DNA of 64,000 nucleotides from Candidatus Aminicenantota bacterium (GTDB lineage Bacteria; Acidobacteriota; Aminicenantia; Aminicenantales; UBA8522), in assembly GCA_017886205.1 (NCBI GenBank), contig JAFNEO010000057.1:1-64000 (forward strand), in the 5' to 3' direction. Below the pieces are notes generated by a model. The model ran no database searches. It was not told the origin of the DNA and saw only the letters and a program-made list of their open reading frames with translations. Both the position numbers and the translations under genes were made by a program. Positions 1-7,798 of the stretch are shown here, in pieces (position 1 is the stretch's first letter; every line of letters begins with the position of its first letter).

Positions 1-33
1 TTACCTAGATAAATGATTTGACACGCCCCGGCT

Positions 34-939
34 CTAATGGGGGACGACCTGACCATAGATGAGTTCCGAAAGGCGCGCAATAAGCTTTTCGCCTTCTTCT
101 GAGCTTTTCACCCCTCTAGTCAATACCACCAGGACATAGGGCCTGCGCCCGGGGGGGAAGACAATGGCCGCATCATGTTCCACCCCCGTAATCGAGCCGG
201 TTTTGTTGGCGACCGGGAGCCCGGCTGGAACCCCTGCCGGGATGCCGGCGCGGAACTTTTGTTTTTCCAGGATGAGGATCATCCCCCGGCAGGAGGGCAA
301 AGAACCGGCCTTGCCGGAAGCGATCGCCTCCATCACCCTAAGGAGGTCGCAGGCATCAGTCTGGTTGTTCCAGCCTTTCTCAAAAGCCTTGCTGTCTTCA
401 ACGCCCCTCAAAACCCGCATCCGCCGGATGCCCAAGAGCTCCAGAGTGGACATCACGCTGTCCGGCTGGACGAGCTCGATCAAAATGTTGGTTGCCAGAT
501 TGCTGCTAACGGTGATCATCCTCTCGGCGAGTTCCCGGATCGTTAAGGACGTTCCGATGAGTCCATAGATGTCGGGATCGGAGTCATCTTCCTTGTTCAA
601 AGAAAAGGGGCTTCCGTCGACGATGCTGTGAAACTCGTTTTTGATTACGATCCGATCATCCAACCCAAATTTCCCATCTTCAGCCTGTTTGAAGACCTCG
701 ATAAGCACCGGCACCTTCATTGTGCTGGCTGCATGGACCATGTCCTTTTCCTTAATGAAAAGGGTCTCCCCTGTTTGGAGGTCTTTAAAGGCCAGGCTGA
801 CCTCTGCTCCTGATCTTGCGATCTCAGCCTTAACCGCTTTTCTCAGGCTGTCCAAATCCGCGCCCCAGGAACAAGGGGCTGAGACGAGCGGACTGAAAAT
901 AAATAGGGCCATCAGGAGTGACCATTTCTTTGGCTTCAT
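34..939 (-). CDS. class A beta-lactamase-type serine hydrolase
   Basis: 301-residue exported serine hydrolase of the class A beta-lactamase fold, expected to acylate and hydrolyse beta-lactams in the periplasm. Visible: N-terminal signal peptide (about residues 1-26), SxxK motif STMK at 72-75 with nucleophile S72, an SxN motif SSN at 145-147, a GVED/NNQT omega-loop-like stretch (180-193) where E181 could act as general base, and KTGS at 246-249. A longer ATG-started frame reaches 1050, but the ATG at 939 has a purine-rich RBS (AGGAAGAGA), begins the signal peptide and sits just behind a good promoter, so I chose it. The omega loop is not the textbook ExxxN, so a related penicillin-recognising enzyme without resistance activity is possible. 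It is transcribed away from repeat copy A. Confidence 0.85.
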   Translation of the reverse strand: MKPKKWSLLMALFIFSPLVSAPCSWGADLDSLRKAVKAEIARSGAEVSLAFKDLQTGETLFIKEKDMVHAASTMKVPVLIEVFKQAEDGKFGLDDRIVIKNEFHSIVDGSPFSLNKEDDSDPDIYGLIGTSLTIRELAERMITVSSNLATNILIELVQPDSVMSTLELLGIRRMRVLRGVEDSKAFEKGWNNQTDACDLLRVMEAIASGKAGSLPSCRGMILILEKQKFRAGIPAGVPAGLPVANKTGSITGVEHDAAIVFPPGRRPYVLVVLTRGVKSSEEGEKLIARLSELIYGQVVPH

Positions 940-959
940 ATCTATTCTCTTCCTCGCCA

Positions 960-988
960 ATTCTAGTATAAATCCATATTTTATCCAA
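960..988 (-). promoter_or_regulatory. sigma70-type promoter of the beta-lactamase gene
   Basis: On the minus strand, TTGGAT (983-988), a 17-nt spacer and TAGAAT (960-965). It lies 20 nt upstream of the chosen ATG at 939. The -35 hexamer overlaps the left edge of the dispersed repeat that starts near 985, so the repeat seems to supply part of the promoter. Confidence 0.55.
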
Positions 989-1400
989 GGCGAAGGATTC
1001 AGGCGAGGAAACCGATCCGAAACGCCCCCAAGACTCCGACTGAATGCCATTAACCACCCCTACCCCTCCTATTGAATTATGAGGGGCCAAAAAATGGTAG
1101 ACGTTTCGGCAAAAGGTCGGAGCGGGCATGGTCTATCTATTATTTGTTGCAGAGCGAGGGGGAGTCCCTCAGAAAGCCCTCCGCAGCGCGGCGGGGAATT
1201 CTTGTTTTGCCAAGGCGAGGGCCAGTTGGCGACAAACCCGTTTGAGGGCGGAGCGGGCACGGATCATTCTTCATTGCCAAGGCGAAGGATTCAGGCGAGG
1301 AGGTCCGTGGACGACTGAGCGGGCATGGTTTCTCGACTGAAAGGAGAGAAGAGCGAAGGAGGATGCGGAGCGAGTTTCCTCGCTGGGGAAACGAGCGGGC
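985..1400. repeat. structured dispersed repeat, copy A
   Basis: This fills the long gap between the beta-lactamase and MFS genes. It shares two blocks with 37525-37840: 985-1033 matches 37525-37573 at 46 of 49 positions, and 1100-1188 matches 37640-37729 at roughly nine of ten. Internal parts: inverted arms CCGAAACG (1017-1024) and CGTTTCGG (1102-1109); an inner stem CCCCTC/GAGGGG (1063-1068, 1081-1086); a 3' hairpin GTTTCC/GGAAAC (1374-1379, 1387-1392). The module at 985-1008 recurs exactly at 1277-1300 and partly at 1209-1220. The motif AGCGGGCATGG occurs at 1121 and 1318, with a one-base variant at 1252. Short ORFs in it lack a coding pattern. It could be a non-autonomous mobile repeat or a structured RNA; no transposase is nearby. 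Confidence 0.8.
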
Positions 1401-1420
1401 TGACGAGCCTGAATTCGAGC

Positions 1421-2671
1421 CTATTTGAGTCGTCGCAACTCCGGAACGGATATGGCGATGGCCGTGCAGAGAAGCAGCATGATGCCGGCGTTCATCAGGA
1501 CGGCTGCCGTCTCTCCGAAGCGCTGGGCCATGGTCCCGATCCAGAGCGCTCCGACCGGCAGAAACCCGAAAAAGGTCAGGCTGTAGATGCCCATGACCCG
1601 GCCGCGCAGCTCGTCCCTGACCAGCGTCTGGACCAAGGCATTGGCCAGGTTGAAGATGAAGATGACGGCGACCCCTGTCCCGATCAGGACAGCCAGCGAG
1701 AGCGGTAGCCAGCGGACAAGGGAAAAGGCCAAGACCAAGAGAGGAAAAACGAACGACCCGAGGGTCAGGAGGCGCCCCTTGAAATCGAAACGGCCCAAAG
1801 AGGCGATGACCAGGGCACCGATGAGGGCACCGACCCCACGGGCCGACTGCAGCCAGCCGTTCGTCGTGGCGTCACCGCCGAGGACCTTGACCGCCCAAGC
1901 AGGCAGCAGCACGGCGAAGGAAACTCCAAAGAGGCTGGTCACGACGATCAAGCTGATGAGCGTCCGGATCATCGGATGGCCGAACACATACCGGAACCCT
2001 TCCCTGAGGTCCTGGAAGGCCGAAGAGTGAGAGGCCTCTCTCTCCCCGGCCTTCAATCTCATTCGCGAGAGGGCGGCGATGACGGCGAGAAAGGAAAGAC
2101 CGTTGATCATGAAGCACCAAGCCGGGCCGACCAGCGCATAAGTGATCCCCGCCACAGCCGGGCCGATTGCGGTCGCCGAGTTGAAGATCGTCGAGTTAAG
2201 GGCGATGGCATTGGTCAGGTCATCGCGGCCGACCATGTCGGGGACGAAAGCGTGCCGGGCCGGGGCATCGAAGGCGTTGGCAATGCCCAGGAGAAAAGCC
2301 AGCAGGATGATCTCCCAAGGTCGGACAATGTTCAGGAAAGCCAAGGCCGCCAAGATGAAGGCCAGGGCCATCATGGACGTCTGGGTGATCAGCAGAAGAG
2401 TGCGTCTCCGCACCCGGTCGGCGATTACTCCGCCCATGGGCATGAAAAACCAGCTCGGCAGGCCGGCCGCGAAACCGACATAACCGAGATACGCCGAGGA
2501 GCGAGTGAGCTCGTAGACAAGAAAGCCCAGGGCCGTAATCTGCATCCAGGTGCCGAACAGGGACACCAGTTGTCCCCAAAACCAGAGCCGGTAGTTGCGA
2601 TGGCGAAGCGACGAAAACGTGTGCTTCAGACTGATCTGGCGGCGGAAGTTCTCGATCTCTGAGGAGGCCAT
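1421..2671 (-). CDS. MFS transporter, EntS/MFS_3-like
   Basis: 416-residue inner-membrane permease of the major facilitator superfamily, MFS_3 (enterobactin exporter EntS-like) type, probably a drug or metabolite exporter driven by the proton gradient. About 12 hydrophobic segments are visible in two halves. The loop between TM2 and TM3 carries the MFS signature region (GGVIADRVRRR, about residues 80-90), and a related charged loop (RDELRGRVMGIY) lies in the second half. No substrate can be read from sequence. It is a single gene on the minus strand whose stop lies right at the end of repeat copy A. The RBS before the ATG at 2671 is weak (GGATGA). Length is normal for the family. Confidence 0.85.
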   Translation of the reverse strand: MASSEIENFRRQISLKHTFSSLRHRNYRLWFWGQLVSLFGTWMQITALGFLVYELTRSSAYLGYVGFAAGLPSWFFMPMGGVIADRVRRRTLLLITQTSMMALAFILAALAFLNIVRPWEIILLAFLLGIANAFDAPARHAFVPDMVGRDDLTNAIALNSTIFNSATAIGPAVAGITYALVGPAWCFMINGLSFLAVIAALSRMRLKAGEREASHSSAFQDLREGFRYVFGHPMIRTLISLIVVTSLFGVSFAVLLPAWAVKVLGGDATTNGWLQSARGVGALIGALVIASLGRFDFKGRLLTLGSFVFPLLVLAFSLVRWLPLSLAVLIGTGVAVIFIFNLANALVQTLVRDELRGRVMGIYSLTFFGFLPVGALWIGTMAQRFGETAAVLMNAGIMLLLCTAIAISVPELRRLK

Positions 2672-2693
2672 TCAAGTCATCCAAAGACGACGC

Positions 2694-2723
2694 ATTGTAG
2701 CGCAACACGCCTTCTCGGGGCAA
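2694..2723 (-). promoter_or_regulatory. candidate promoter of the MFS gene
   Basis: Minus-strand TTGCCC (2718-2723), an 18-nt spacer and TACAAT (2694-2699), 22 nt before the MFS start codon. Good -10, moderate -35. Confidence 0.4.
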
Positions 2724-2820
2724 GCGACTGCGGGCTCAATGAGGTCCGGCCAGGCTGCTTTTGCTCAAATCGACCTTGGCCCGGGAGTGGCGCTTCGCCC
2801 ATTGCATAGAAAGGACTGGA

Positions 2821-4149
2821 TCAATGCGCATCCGATCTCTCCTTTCTCCGGAAAAAGGCATAGAACGGGAGTCCGCCCAGGATGATGACCGAGCCGACCG
2901 CCGATTTGAGCGGCGCCGAGATCATGACGTTGAGGACGACGGCCATCGAGATGGCCGAAAATAGAAGGGGAACGACGGGATATCCCCAAGTCCGGTAGGG
3001 TCTTTCCACAGCGGGCATCTTCCTCCTGAGCATGAGCAGCGCGAGGGCGGTTAGCCCGAAGAAGATCCAGTCGCCGAACGTTACATATTGGAGCAGCTGT
3101 CCGTAGCTGTTTGTCAGAAGGAGGGCCGAAGCCCAGAGGGATTGGAGGAGGATCGAATAATGAGGTGTCCCATAGCGCGGATGGAGGCGGGAGGCGATAG
3201 GGAGGAACATGTTTTCCCTGGCCATGACATAGTACACCCGCGGGCCGGTCATGATGAACACGTTGGTGATGCCGAACGTCGAGACGATGATAGCCAGGGA
3301 GATGAAGGAAGCTCCCAGAGGGCCGGCCATAGTCCTCATAGCGTCCGAGGCCAGCCGGGCCGAGGCCGCGATCTCTCCGACCGGGAGCGCCTTGACATAG
3401 ACGATATTCGAACACACATAGACGAAAACCACCAGCGTGACTCCGGAGATGATAGCCCTAGGGATGTTCCGGGAAGGGTTCTTCACCTCTCCGCCGACGA
3501 AGTTCAGGTTTTGCCAGCCGCCGTAAGAAAAGAGTGCGGGCATCAAGGCCAGGCCGAAGGCGCTCAAGACGCCCAGATTAATACCTTGAGGAAAGAGGGC
3601 TCCCCATTCCAAGGGCGCCAGTCGCTGCCAGAACAGGCCGTACCCGATGAGGACCAGGAGGGCGGCGATTTTGAGGGCAGTGAAAATATTTTGGACGATG
3701 CTTCCCGGTCTGATCCCGAGGAGGTTCACCAGCGAAAGTAGCCAGATGATGGCCACTGCGAGAAGGACGGTTCCCCCCCGGCCGAGCGGCAGGAAGACGC
3801 CGATGAAGCTGGCGCAGGTGTAGGCGACAGCGGCGATCGCTCCGGTCTGGATGGTACTGAACAGCGTCCAACCGAAAAGGAAGCCCACCCACGGCGAGAA
3901 GGCCTTTTCGAGATAGACCACCTGCCCTCCGGTCTGCGGGAACATGGCGCCGAGCTCGGCGAAGCACAGTCCGCCCAGGAAGGCAATGACTCCCCCCAGC
4001 ACCCAGACCAGGAGGAGTTGAGATGACGTCTGAAGGAACTTGGCGCTTTCCGCCGAGTTGATAAAGATTCCCGACCCGATGATCGCCCCACTGACGATCA
4101 TAGCGGCATCGAAGGCGCCGAGCTTTCGCTGGAGTGAGGTTCCGTTCAT
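2821..4149 (-). CDS. APC-superfamily amino acid permease
   Basis: 442-residue polytopic inner-membrane transporter of the amino acid-polyamine-organocation (APC) superfamily, LAT-like branch, with about 12 transmembrane helices. The family signature in TM1 is clear: GAIIGSGIF near residue 21-29, the unwound-helix substrate site. It likely imports or exchanges amino acids. The ATG at 4149 directly follows an AAGGGGGG run that serves as Shine-Dalgarno sequence and can pair with CCCCCTT just upstream (see 4151-4172). The gene is monocistronic by position: the next minus-strand gene downstream (MFS) is 149 nt away and has its own candidate promoter. A second, only family-level similar APC permease lies at 49292-50737. 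Confidence 0.85.
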   Translation of the reverse strand: MNGTSLQRKLGAFDAAMIVSGAIIGSGIFINSAESAKFLQTSSQLLLVWVLGGVIAFLGGLCFAELGAMFPQTGGQVVYLEKAFSPWVGFLFGWTLFSTIQTGAIAAVAYTCASFIGVFLPLGRGGTVLLAVAIIWLLSLVNLLGIRPGSIVQNIFTALKIAALLVLIGYGLFWQRLAPLEWGALFPQGINLGVLSAFGLALMPALFSYGGWQNLNFVGGEVKNPSRNIPRAIISGVTLVVFVYVCSNIVYVKALPVGEIAASARLASDAMRTMAGPLGASFISLAIIVSTFGITNVFIMTGPRVYYVMARENMFLPIASRLHPRYGTPHYSILLQSLWASALLLTNSYGQLLQYVTFGDWIFFGLTALALLMLRRKMPAVERPYRTWGYPVVPLLFSAISMAVVLNVMISAPLKSAVGSVIILGGLPFYAFFRRKERSDAH

Positions 4150-4150
4150 C

Positions 4151-4172
4151 CCCCCTTTTTAACCGAAGGGGG
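4151..4172 (-). promoter_or_regulatory. hairpin covering the APC permease Shine-Dalgarno
   Basis: In the minus-strand mRNA, a CCCCCUU arm (4166-4172) can pair over 7 bp with AAGGGGG (4151-4157), leaving an 8-nt loop. The 3' arm is the purine run used as RBS, one base before the AUG, so the stem would mask ribosome binding. Whether it regulates anything is inference. Confidence 0.4.
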
Positions 4173-4252
4173 AGGCAAAATCAATGGGATCAAACCTCTA
4201 TAACAGCTAAGCCTGGCTTCGCTTTCCCCTAAGCGAGCGCGATTGTGGCGTG

Positions 4253-4281
4253 TTGACCTCGTCTGGGTTTTTCTATAGAAT
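4253..4281 (+). promoter_or_regulatory. sigma70-type promoter upstream of the LolA-like gene
   Basis: TTGACC (4253-4258), a 17-nt spacer and TAGAAT (4276-4281), 32 nt before the ATG at 4314. Both boxes match consensus at 5 and 4-5 positions. Confidence 0.6.
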
Positions 4282-4313
4282 TGTTGGAGATAAAAAGTCA
4301 CAAGGAGGACTTT

Positions 4314-5045
4314 ATGAGAAAAATCGTTTCTTTCAGTATCTGCGGCCTCTTCCTGCTGGCGCTAATCTCCGCTCCGGCTTCCAGCCAGACGGCGAAAGAA
4401 ATCCTAGGCAAGTGGATCGAAGCCCAGGGCGGGGCAAAGGCCCTAGAAGCCGTCAAGGACACCACCATCACCGGCAGTATCGAGATGGTTTCGATGGGGA
4501 TCAACGGCACCGTCACCATGTATCAGAAAGAGCCCAACATGATGCGCCTCGACATCGAGGTCATGGGCATGGTCATCACCCAGGCTTATGACGGCGAGAT
4601 CGCCTGGATGGTCGATCCGCAGACCGGAGCGACGACCCAGATGCCCGAGAACGCCAGCCAGGAGTTCAAACGGCAGGCCCTCGGCAACGGCGCCCTCCTC
4701 GATCCCGAGAAATACGGCATCAAATACGACTTCAAGGGCAAGGAAAAACTCGAAGACAAGGAATACCTCGTCCTGGAACAGACTACGTCGGACGGACATA
4801 AGACAACCATCTATCTCGACCCCGCCACCTACCTGACCTACAAGACCAAGGGGACGGCCCTGGGACAGGCCGGAGTCGAAGTCATGGCCGAGACGATCAC
4901 GACCGACTATAAGAAGGTCGATGGACTCCTCCTCGCCCACTCTATGACCCAATACCAGGACGGCCAGGAGTTTATGAGGATGACCGTGACCAAGGTCGCC
5001 TTCAACTCCAACCTGGAGGACTCCTTCTTCAAGATGGCAAAATAG
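4314..5045 (+). CDS. exported outer-membrane lipoprotein-sorting (LolA-like fold) protein
   Basis: 243-residue periplasmic protein with an N-terminal signal peptide (about residues 1-24, cleavage near ASS-QTA). The body looks like the LolA/LolB-type beta sheet used by the 'outer membrane lipoprotein-sorting protein' family: repeated amphipathic strands and a characteristic DGEIAWMVDPQTG turn. Similar proteins in other phyla are described as carriers of lipids or lipoproteins, but the actual ligand here is unknown. Start chosen at 4314 because AAGGAGG lies 6 nt upstream and the signal peptide begins there; the frame is open to 4281 without an RBS. It has its own promoter and is followed 67 nt later by a tiny exported-peptide gene on the same strand. 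Confidence 0.65.
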   Translation: MRKIVSFSICGLFLLALISAPASSQTAKEILGKWIEAQGGAKALEAVKDTTITGSIEMVSMGINGTVTMYQKEPNMMRLDIEVMGMVITQAYDGEIAWMVDPQTGATTQMPENASQEFKRQALGNGALLDPEKYGIKYDFKGKEKLEDKEYLVLEQTTSDGHKTTIYLDPATYLTYKTKGTALGQAGVEVMAETITTDYKKVDGLLLAHSMTQYQDGQEFMRMTVTKVAFNSNLEDSFFKMAK

Positions 5046-5112
5046 ACCGAGTCGATTTATCATCGCCAAAGAGGCTGTTCCTTTTTCTTTTGTTTTCTGT
5101 CCGGAGGTCACG

Positions 5113-5256
5113 ATGAAGAAGATCCTCATCTTCCTCCTGATCATCCTGACGAGTGCCGGAGTGGGCAAGGACCTCTGGGCCTCCGTGGCCATTCTCAACG
5201 GGATGGCGCTCGAAGCGAAACCGCCCCAGGGTCAGCTCGTCAAGGTCGTCCGCTAG
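5113..5256 (+). CDS. small hydrophobic peptide gene (47 aa)
   Basis: ATG at 5113 preceded by GGAGG with 5-nt spacing. The encoded 47-residue peptide starts MKKILIFLLIIL, an N-terminal lysine pair and a strong hydrophobic stretch, followed by a short polar tail ending KVVR. It looks like a signal-anchored or secreted small protein. It follows the LolA-like gene by 67 nt and may share its transcript. Its TAG stop (5254-5256) overlaps the TAG stop of the convergent oxidoreductase gene (5253-5255 on the minus strand) through the palindrome CTAG. No family is recognised; the good RBS is the main support. Confidence 0.5.
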   Translation: MKKILIFLLIILTSAGVGKDLWASVAILNGMALEAKPPQGQLVKVVR

Positions 5257-6167
5257 GCCTCGGCCTCTTTGAGGACCCCGTGGGCGAGCCGGAGCGCCCG
5301 CAGCCCTTCTTCACCCGTGACCTTTGACGTTTTTCCGAGCCGGATACAATCGAGAAAATTGCGGAGCTCCTTTTTCAAGGGCTCTTCCTTTTGAATCCTC
5401 AGTGTTTTGATGTCCGTCTGGCGGCGGTCCAGGGGAAAGACGACGACCTCCTGGTCGATGTAGTCGATCGAGTAGTAGACCGTCGGCTCGAAGATCCGCA
5501 GTTTCCTTACTTTCCCCTGGTGGACGCGGCTGGCCGTCAGAGTGGCCACACATCCGCCCTTGAACTCCAGCCGAGCATTGGCGATATCGATCTTGTCGGA
5601 GAGGACATGGATCCCCGACGCCCGGATGATGTCGACCTCATCCTTGATCAAGGCCATGACGATGTCGAGGTCATGGATCATAAGATCGAGGACGACATCG
5701 ATGTCGAGAGAGCGGGCGGAGAACGAGCCCAACCGCTGGACTTCGATGAACCGCGGCTCCCGGATCATGGTCTCGACCGCCTCGACGGCCGGGTTGAAAC
5801 GCTCCAGGTGCCCGACCTGCAGGACCAGGCCGCCGGACTTGGCCTCTGCGACGAGTTCCTCGCCCTGCTCGACCGTTACGGTAATCGGCTTCTCGACCAG
5901 CACCGACTTCCCGTTGCGCAACAGGTTCAAGGAGATAGGGTGGTGCTCCGAGGTCGGCGTGGATACGATGGCCGCATCGATCTCCCCCATCATCTCCTCA
6001 TAGTTCTGATAGTAGGCGACGCCGTGCCGGTTCCCAATCTCCACGGCCTTCTTGAAATCAATGTCGGCTACTCCCTTGAGATCCGCCTCCTCCAGGTAAG
6101 AAAGGATGCGGGCATGCTGGGTGCCCAGATAACCGACGCCGATAATCCCGACTCTGACTTGATCCAT
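5253..6167 (-). CDS. Gfo/Idh/MocA-family NAD(P)-dependent oxidoreductase
   Basis: 304-residue cytosolic sugar (or nucleotide-sugar) oxidoreductase. N-terminal Rossmann domain with a GIIGVGYLGTQH dinucleotide-binding turn (residues 7-18) and the family's EKPI motif near residue 90; the C-terminal half is the alpha/beta substrate domain. The ATG at 6167 is preferred over the one at 6173 because CGGAGG is 6 nt from the former and touches the latter. It is the last gene of the lpx/bam run, 15 nt after lpxI. That context suggests a role in lipid A or other envelope saccharide synthesis; oxidoreductases of this family also occur near lpxA when a 3-amino sugar is made (GnnA-type). GnnA function here is a guess: no GnnB-like aminotransferase is adjacent. 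Confidence 0.75.
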   Translation of the reverse strand: MDQVRVGIIGVGYLGTQHARILSYLEEADLKGVADIDFKKAVEIGNRHGVAYYQNYEEMMGEIDAAIVSTPTSEHHPISLNLLRNGKSVLVEKPITVTVEQGEELVAEAKSGGLVLQVGHLERFNPAVEAVETMIREPRFIEVQRLGSFSARSLDIDVVLDLMIHDLDIVMALIKDEVDIIRASGIHVLSDKIDIANARLEFKGGCVATLTASRVHQGKVRKLRIFEPTVYYSIDYIDQEVVVFPLDRRQTDIKTLRIQKEEPLKKELRNFLDCIRLGKTSKVTGEEGLRALRLAHGVLKEAEA

Positions 6168-6182
6168 CACCATCCTCCGTTT

Positions 6183-6995
6183 TTAGCCCATGGCTCGGAC
6201 CACGATGGAGGCACCTTGGGCGTCTGCCAGACCGACAGCCGCCTGCCTCTGGAAGAAGGCGACCTTGACGGCCTCAATCCCGAGCGCAGCCCCCCCCGCC
6301 CGCAATAGCGTTTTTATCGTGTCCAAACCGACGGCGGGAAGATCGAGCCTCATGTCCTGAGAGGTCCGGCCGGCCTTAACCACGATAAACCCGGGCCCGG
6401 CCAGCCGCCCTCCCCTTTGAATCGCCCGGTCCGTTCCCTCCATGCCCTCGACTGCCACGACGGCGCCGTCCTTGACAACTAGAGTCTGGCCGATCTCCAA
6501 GTCAGCTGCCCGCCGGGCGATCCCCAACCCGAAATCGATATCCTTCAACACGGCCGGGGACGGGATGGCCCGGGTGAGCACACCAGGCCCGCAGAAATAG
6601 GGCGCAAGAAGTGGGCCGGGGCTCAGAACCTTAAGTCCTTGGGCCTCCAGGAAAGAGAAGGCCGCCTCGAGGATAGCCGAGGTCGATCTCTCCTTCACTC
6701 CCTCCAACCGCCTCCAGGTCTCGGCGTCGAAATTCTCCCGCTGGAAAACGACGCCGGGCCGGACCTTGCCCAGGAGCATGATCTCGGAGACCTGGTGCTC
6801 TTTGAAGAAAGCCAGGGCCCTGCCGAGTTCTCCCGGCTTAACCGAGGAAAAGGCATCGGCCACGCTTTTCAATCCCGGCCCGAACTCTCCCTCGATTCCG
6901 AGCACGACGCAGCGGAGTCCGCTGCGGCACAGCTCGGAGACTGCGCCGGCGACGAACCTGCCCGAGCCGGCGACTATTCCGATTCCTCGTCCCAT
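6183..6995 (-). CDS. lpxI: UDP-2,3-diacylglucosamine pyrophosphatase LpxI
   Basis: 270-residue LpxI (DUF1009) family enzyme, which hydrolyses UDP-2,3-diacylglucosamine to lipid X and UMP in the cytoplasm, the step alternatively done by LpxH. Visible: N-terminal GIGIVAGSG loop, an internal LLGKVRPG segment and the typical C-terminal region GLDTIKTLLRAGG followed by a segment ending in VVRAMG. Full length for the family. Its ATG (6995) lies 22 nt inside the end of lpxA, implying translational coupling, with only a weak GGGG RBS. Next in the family order would be lpxB, but an oxidoreductase follows instead. Confidence 0.9.
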   Translation of the reverse strand: MGRGIGIVAGSGRFVAGAVSELCRSGLRCVVLGIEGEFGPGLKSVADAFSSVKPGELGRALAFFKEHQVSEIMLLGKVRPGVVFQRENFDAETWRRLEGVKERSTSAILEAAFSFLEAQGLKVLSPGPLLAPYFCGPGVLTRAIPSPAVLKDIDFGLGIARRAADLEIGQTLVVKDGAVVAVEGMEGTDRAIQRGGRLAGPGFIVVKAGRTSQDMRLDLPAVGLDTIKTLLRAGGAALGIEAVKVAFFQRQAAVGLADAQGASIVVRAMG

Positions 6996-7798
6996 GTCCC
7001 CGATTGTTTCTTGATGATTCCCCTCTTGGAAGATTGGATGAAGCGGATGACCTCATCGCGGTCTTCCCCGGCCGGGATCTGGGCTTGGATCCGTTCAACG
7101 GCCTGGCTGGTGTTGAGGTCGGAATAAAAGAGGATCTTAAAGATTTCCTTAATGACCTGGATGCGCGCTCTGGTGAAACCCTGCCGCCGCAGGCCGATCG
7201 CGTTTGCACCGTAGAAAAGCACCGGGCGCATCCCGGCTACCTTAGCGAACGGCACGACGTCCTGGGTCACGACTGTGAACCCGCCTACGTAGGCGAACTT
7301 GCCGATCCGGCAGAACTGATGCACGGCGCTGAAGGCGCTGATCGTGGCGAAATCATCGACGCTGGCATGCCCACCCAGGGTGGCCGCGTTGGTGAAGACG
7401 ACGCCGTTGCCGACACGACAATCGTGGGCGATATGGCCATAGGCCATGAAGTAGCCGTCGTTCCCGATCACCGTCTCCCCGCCCCCCTTGACCGTTCCCC
7501 GATGGACGGTGATGAACTCTCGAAAGACGTTCCGGTCGCCGATCCGGACCCCTGTCGCTTCCTGGCGATAGCCCACGTCCTGAGGCTCGCCTCCGATGAC
7601 CGAAAAGGGCGAGAACAGGCAGGACTCTCCGATCTCCGTGGTTCCGAGGATCTGGATATTTCCCTCGAGGCGCGTGTTGTTGTGGATAATGACCTTCTCG
7701 CCGATCACACAGTGGGGCCCGACCCAGACCCCCTTCCCCAGCTGAGCCTGGGAGGGAACGACAGAGGTCGGATGAACGAAGACCTCACTTGGGCGCAT
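6974..7798 (-). CDS. lpxA: acyl-ACP--UDP-sugar O-acyltransferase LpxA
   Basis: 274-residue left-handed beta-helix acyltransferase that starts lipid A synthesis by adding a 3-hydroxyacyl chain to UDP-GlcNAc (or the 3-amino analogue). Hexapeptide repeats run through most of the protein. The catalytic histidine context YGHIAHDCRVGN and the following GGHASVDDFATI and VHQFCRIG repeats match LpxA. The real start is the ATG at 7798 with GAGGAGG upstream; the open frame reaching 7864 lies in fabZ and is spurious. It overlaps fabZ by 14 nt and lpxI by 22 nt. Slightly longer than the usual 260-265 residues, with a C-terminal extension rich in charged residues. Confidence 0.92.
   Translation of the reverse strand: MRPSEVFVHPTSVVPSQAQLGKGVWVGPHCVIGEKVIIHNNTRLEGNIQILGTTEIGESCLFSPFSVIGGEPQDVGYRQEATGVRIGDRNVFREFITVHRGTVKGGGETVIGNDGYFMAYGHIAHDCRVGNGVVFTNAATLGGHASVDDFATISAFSAVHQFCRIGKFAYVGGFTVVTQDVVPFAKVAGMRPVLFYGANAIGLRRQGFTRARIQVIKEIFKILFYSDLNTSQAVERIQAQIPAGEDRDEVIRFIQSSKRGIIKKQSGTWDEESE

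Noticed and set aside
1069..1340. Short open frames in repeat copy A
   Set aside because: They differ in frame between the two copies, have no RBS and no conserved protein sequence, while the nucleotide sequence is what is conserved.
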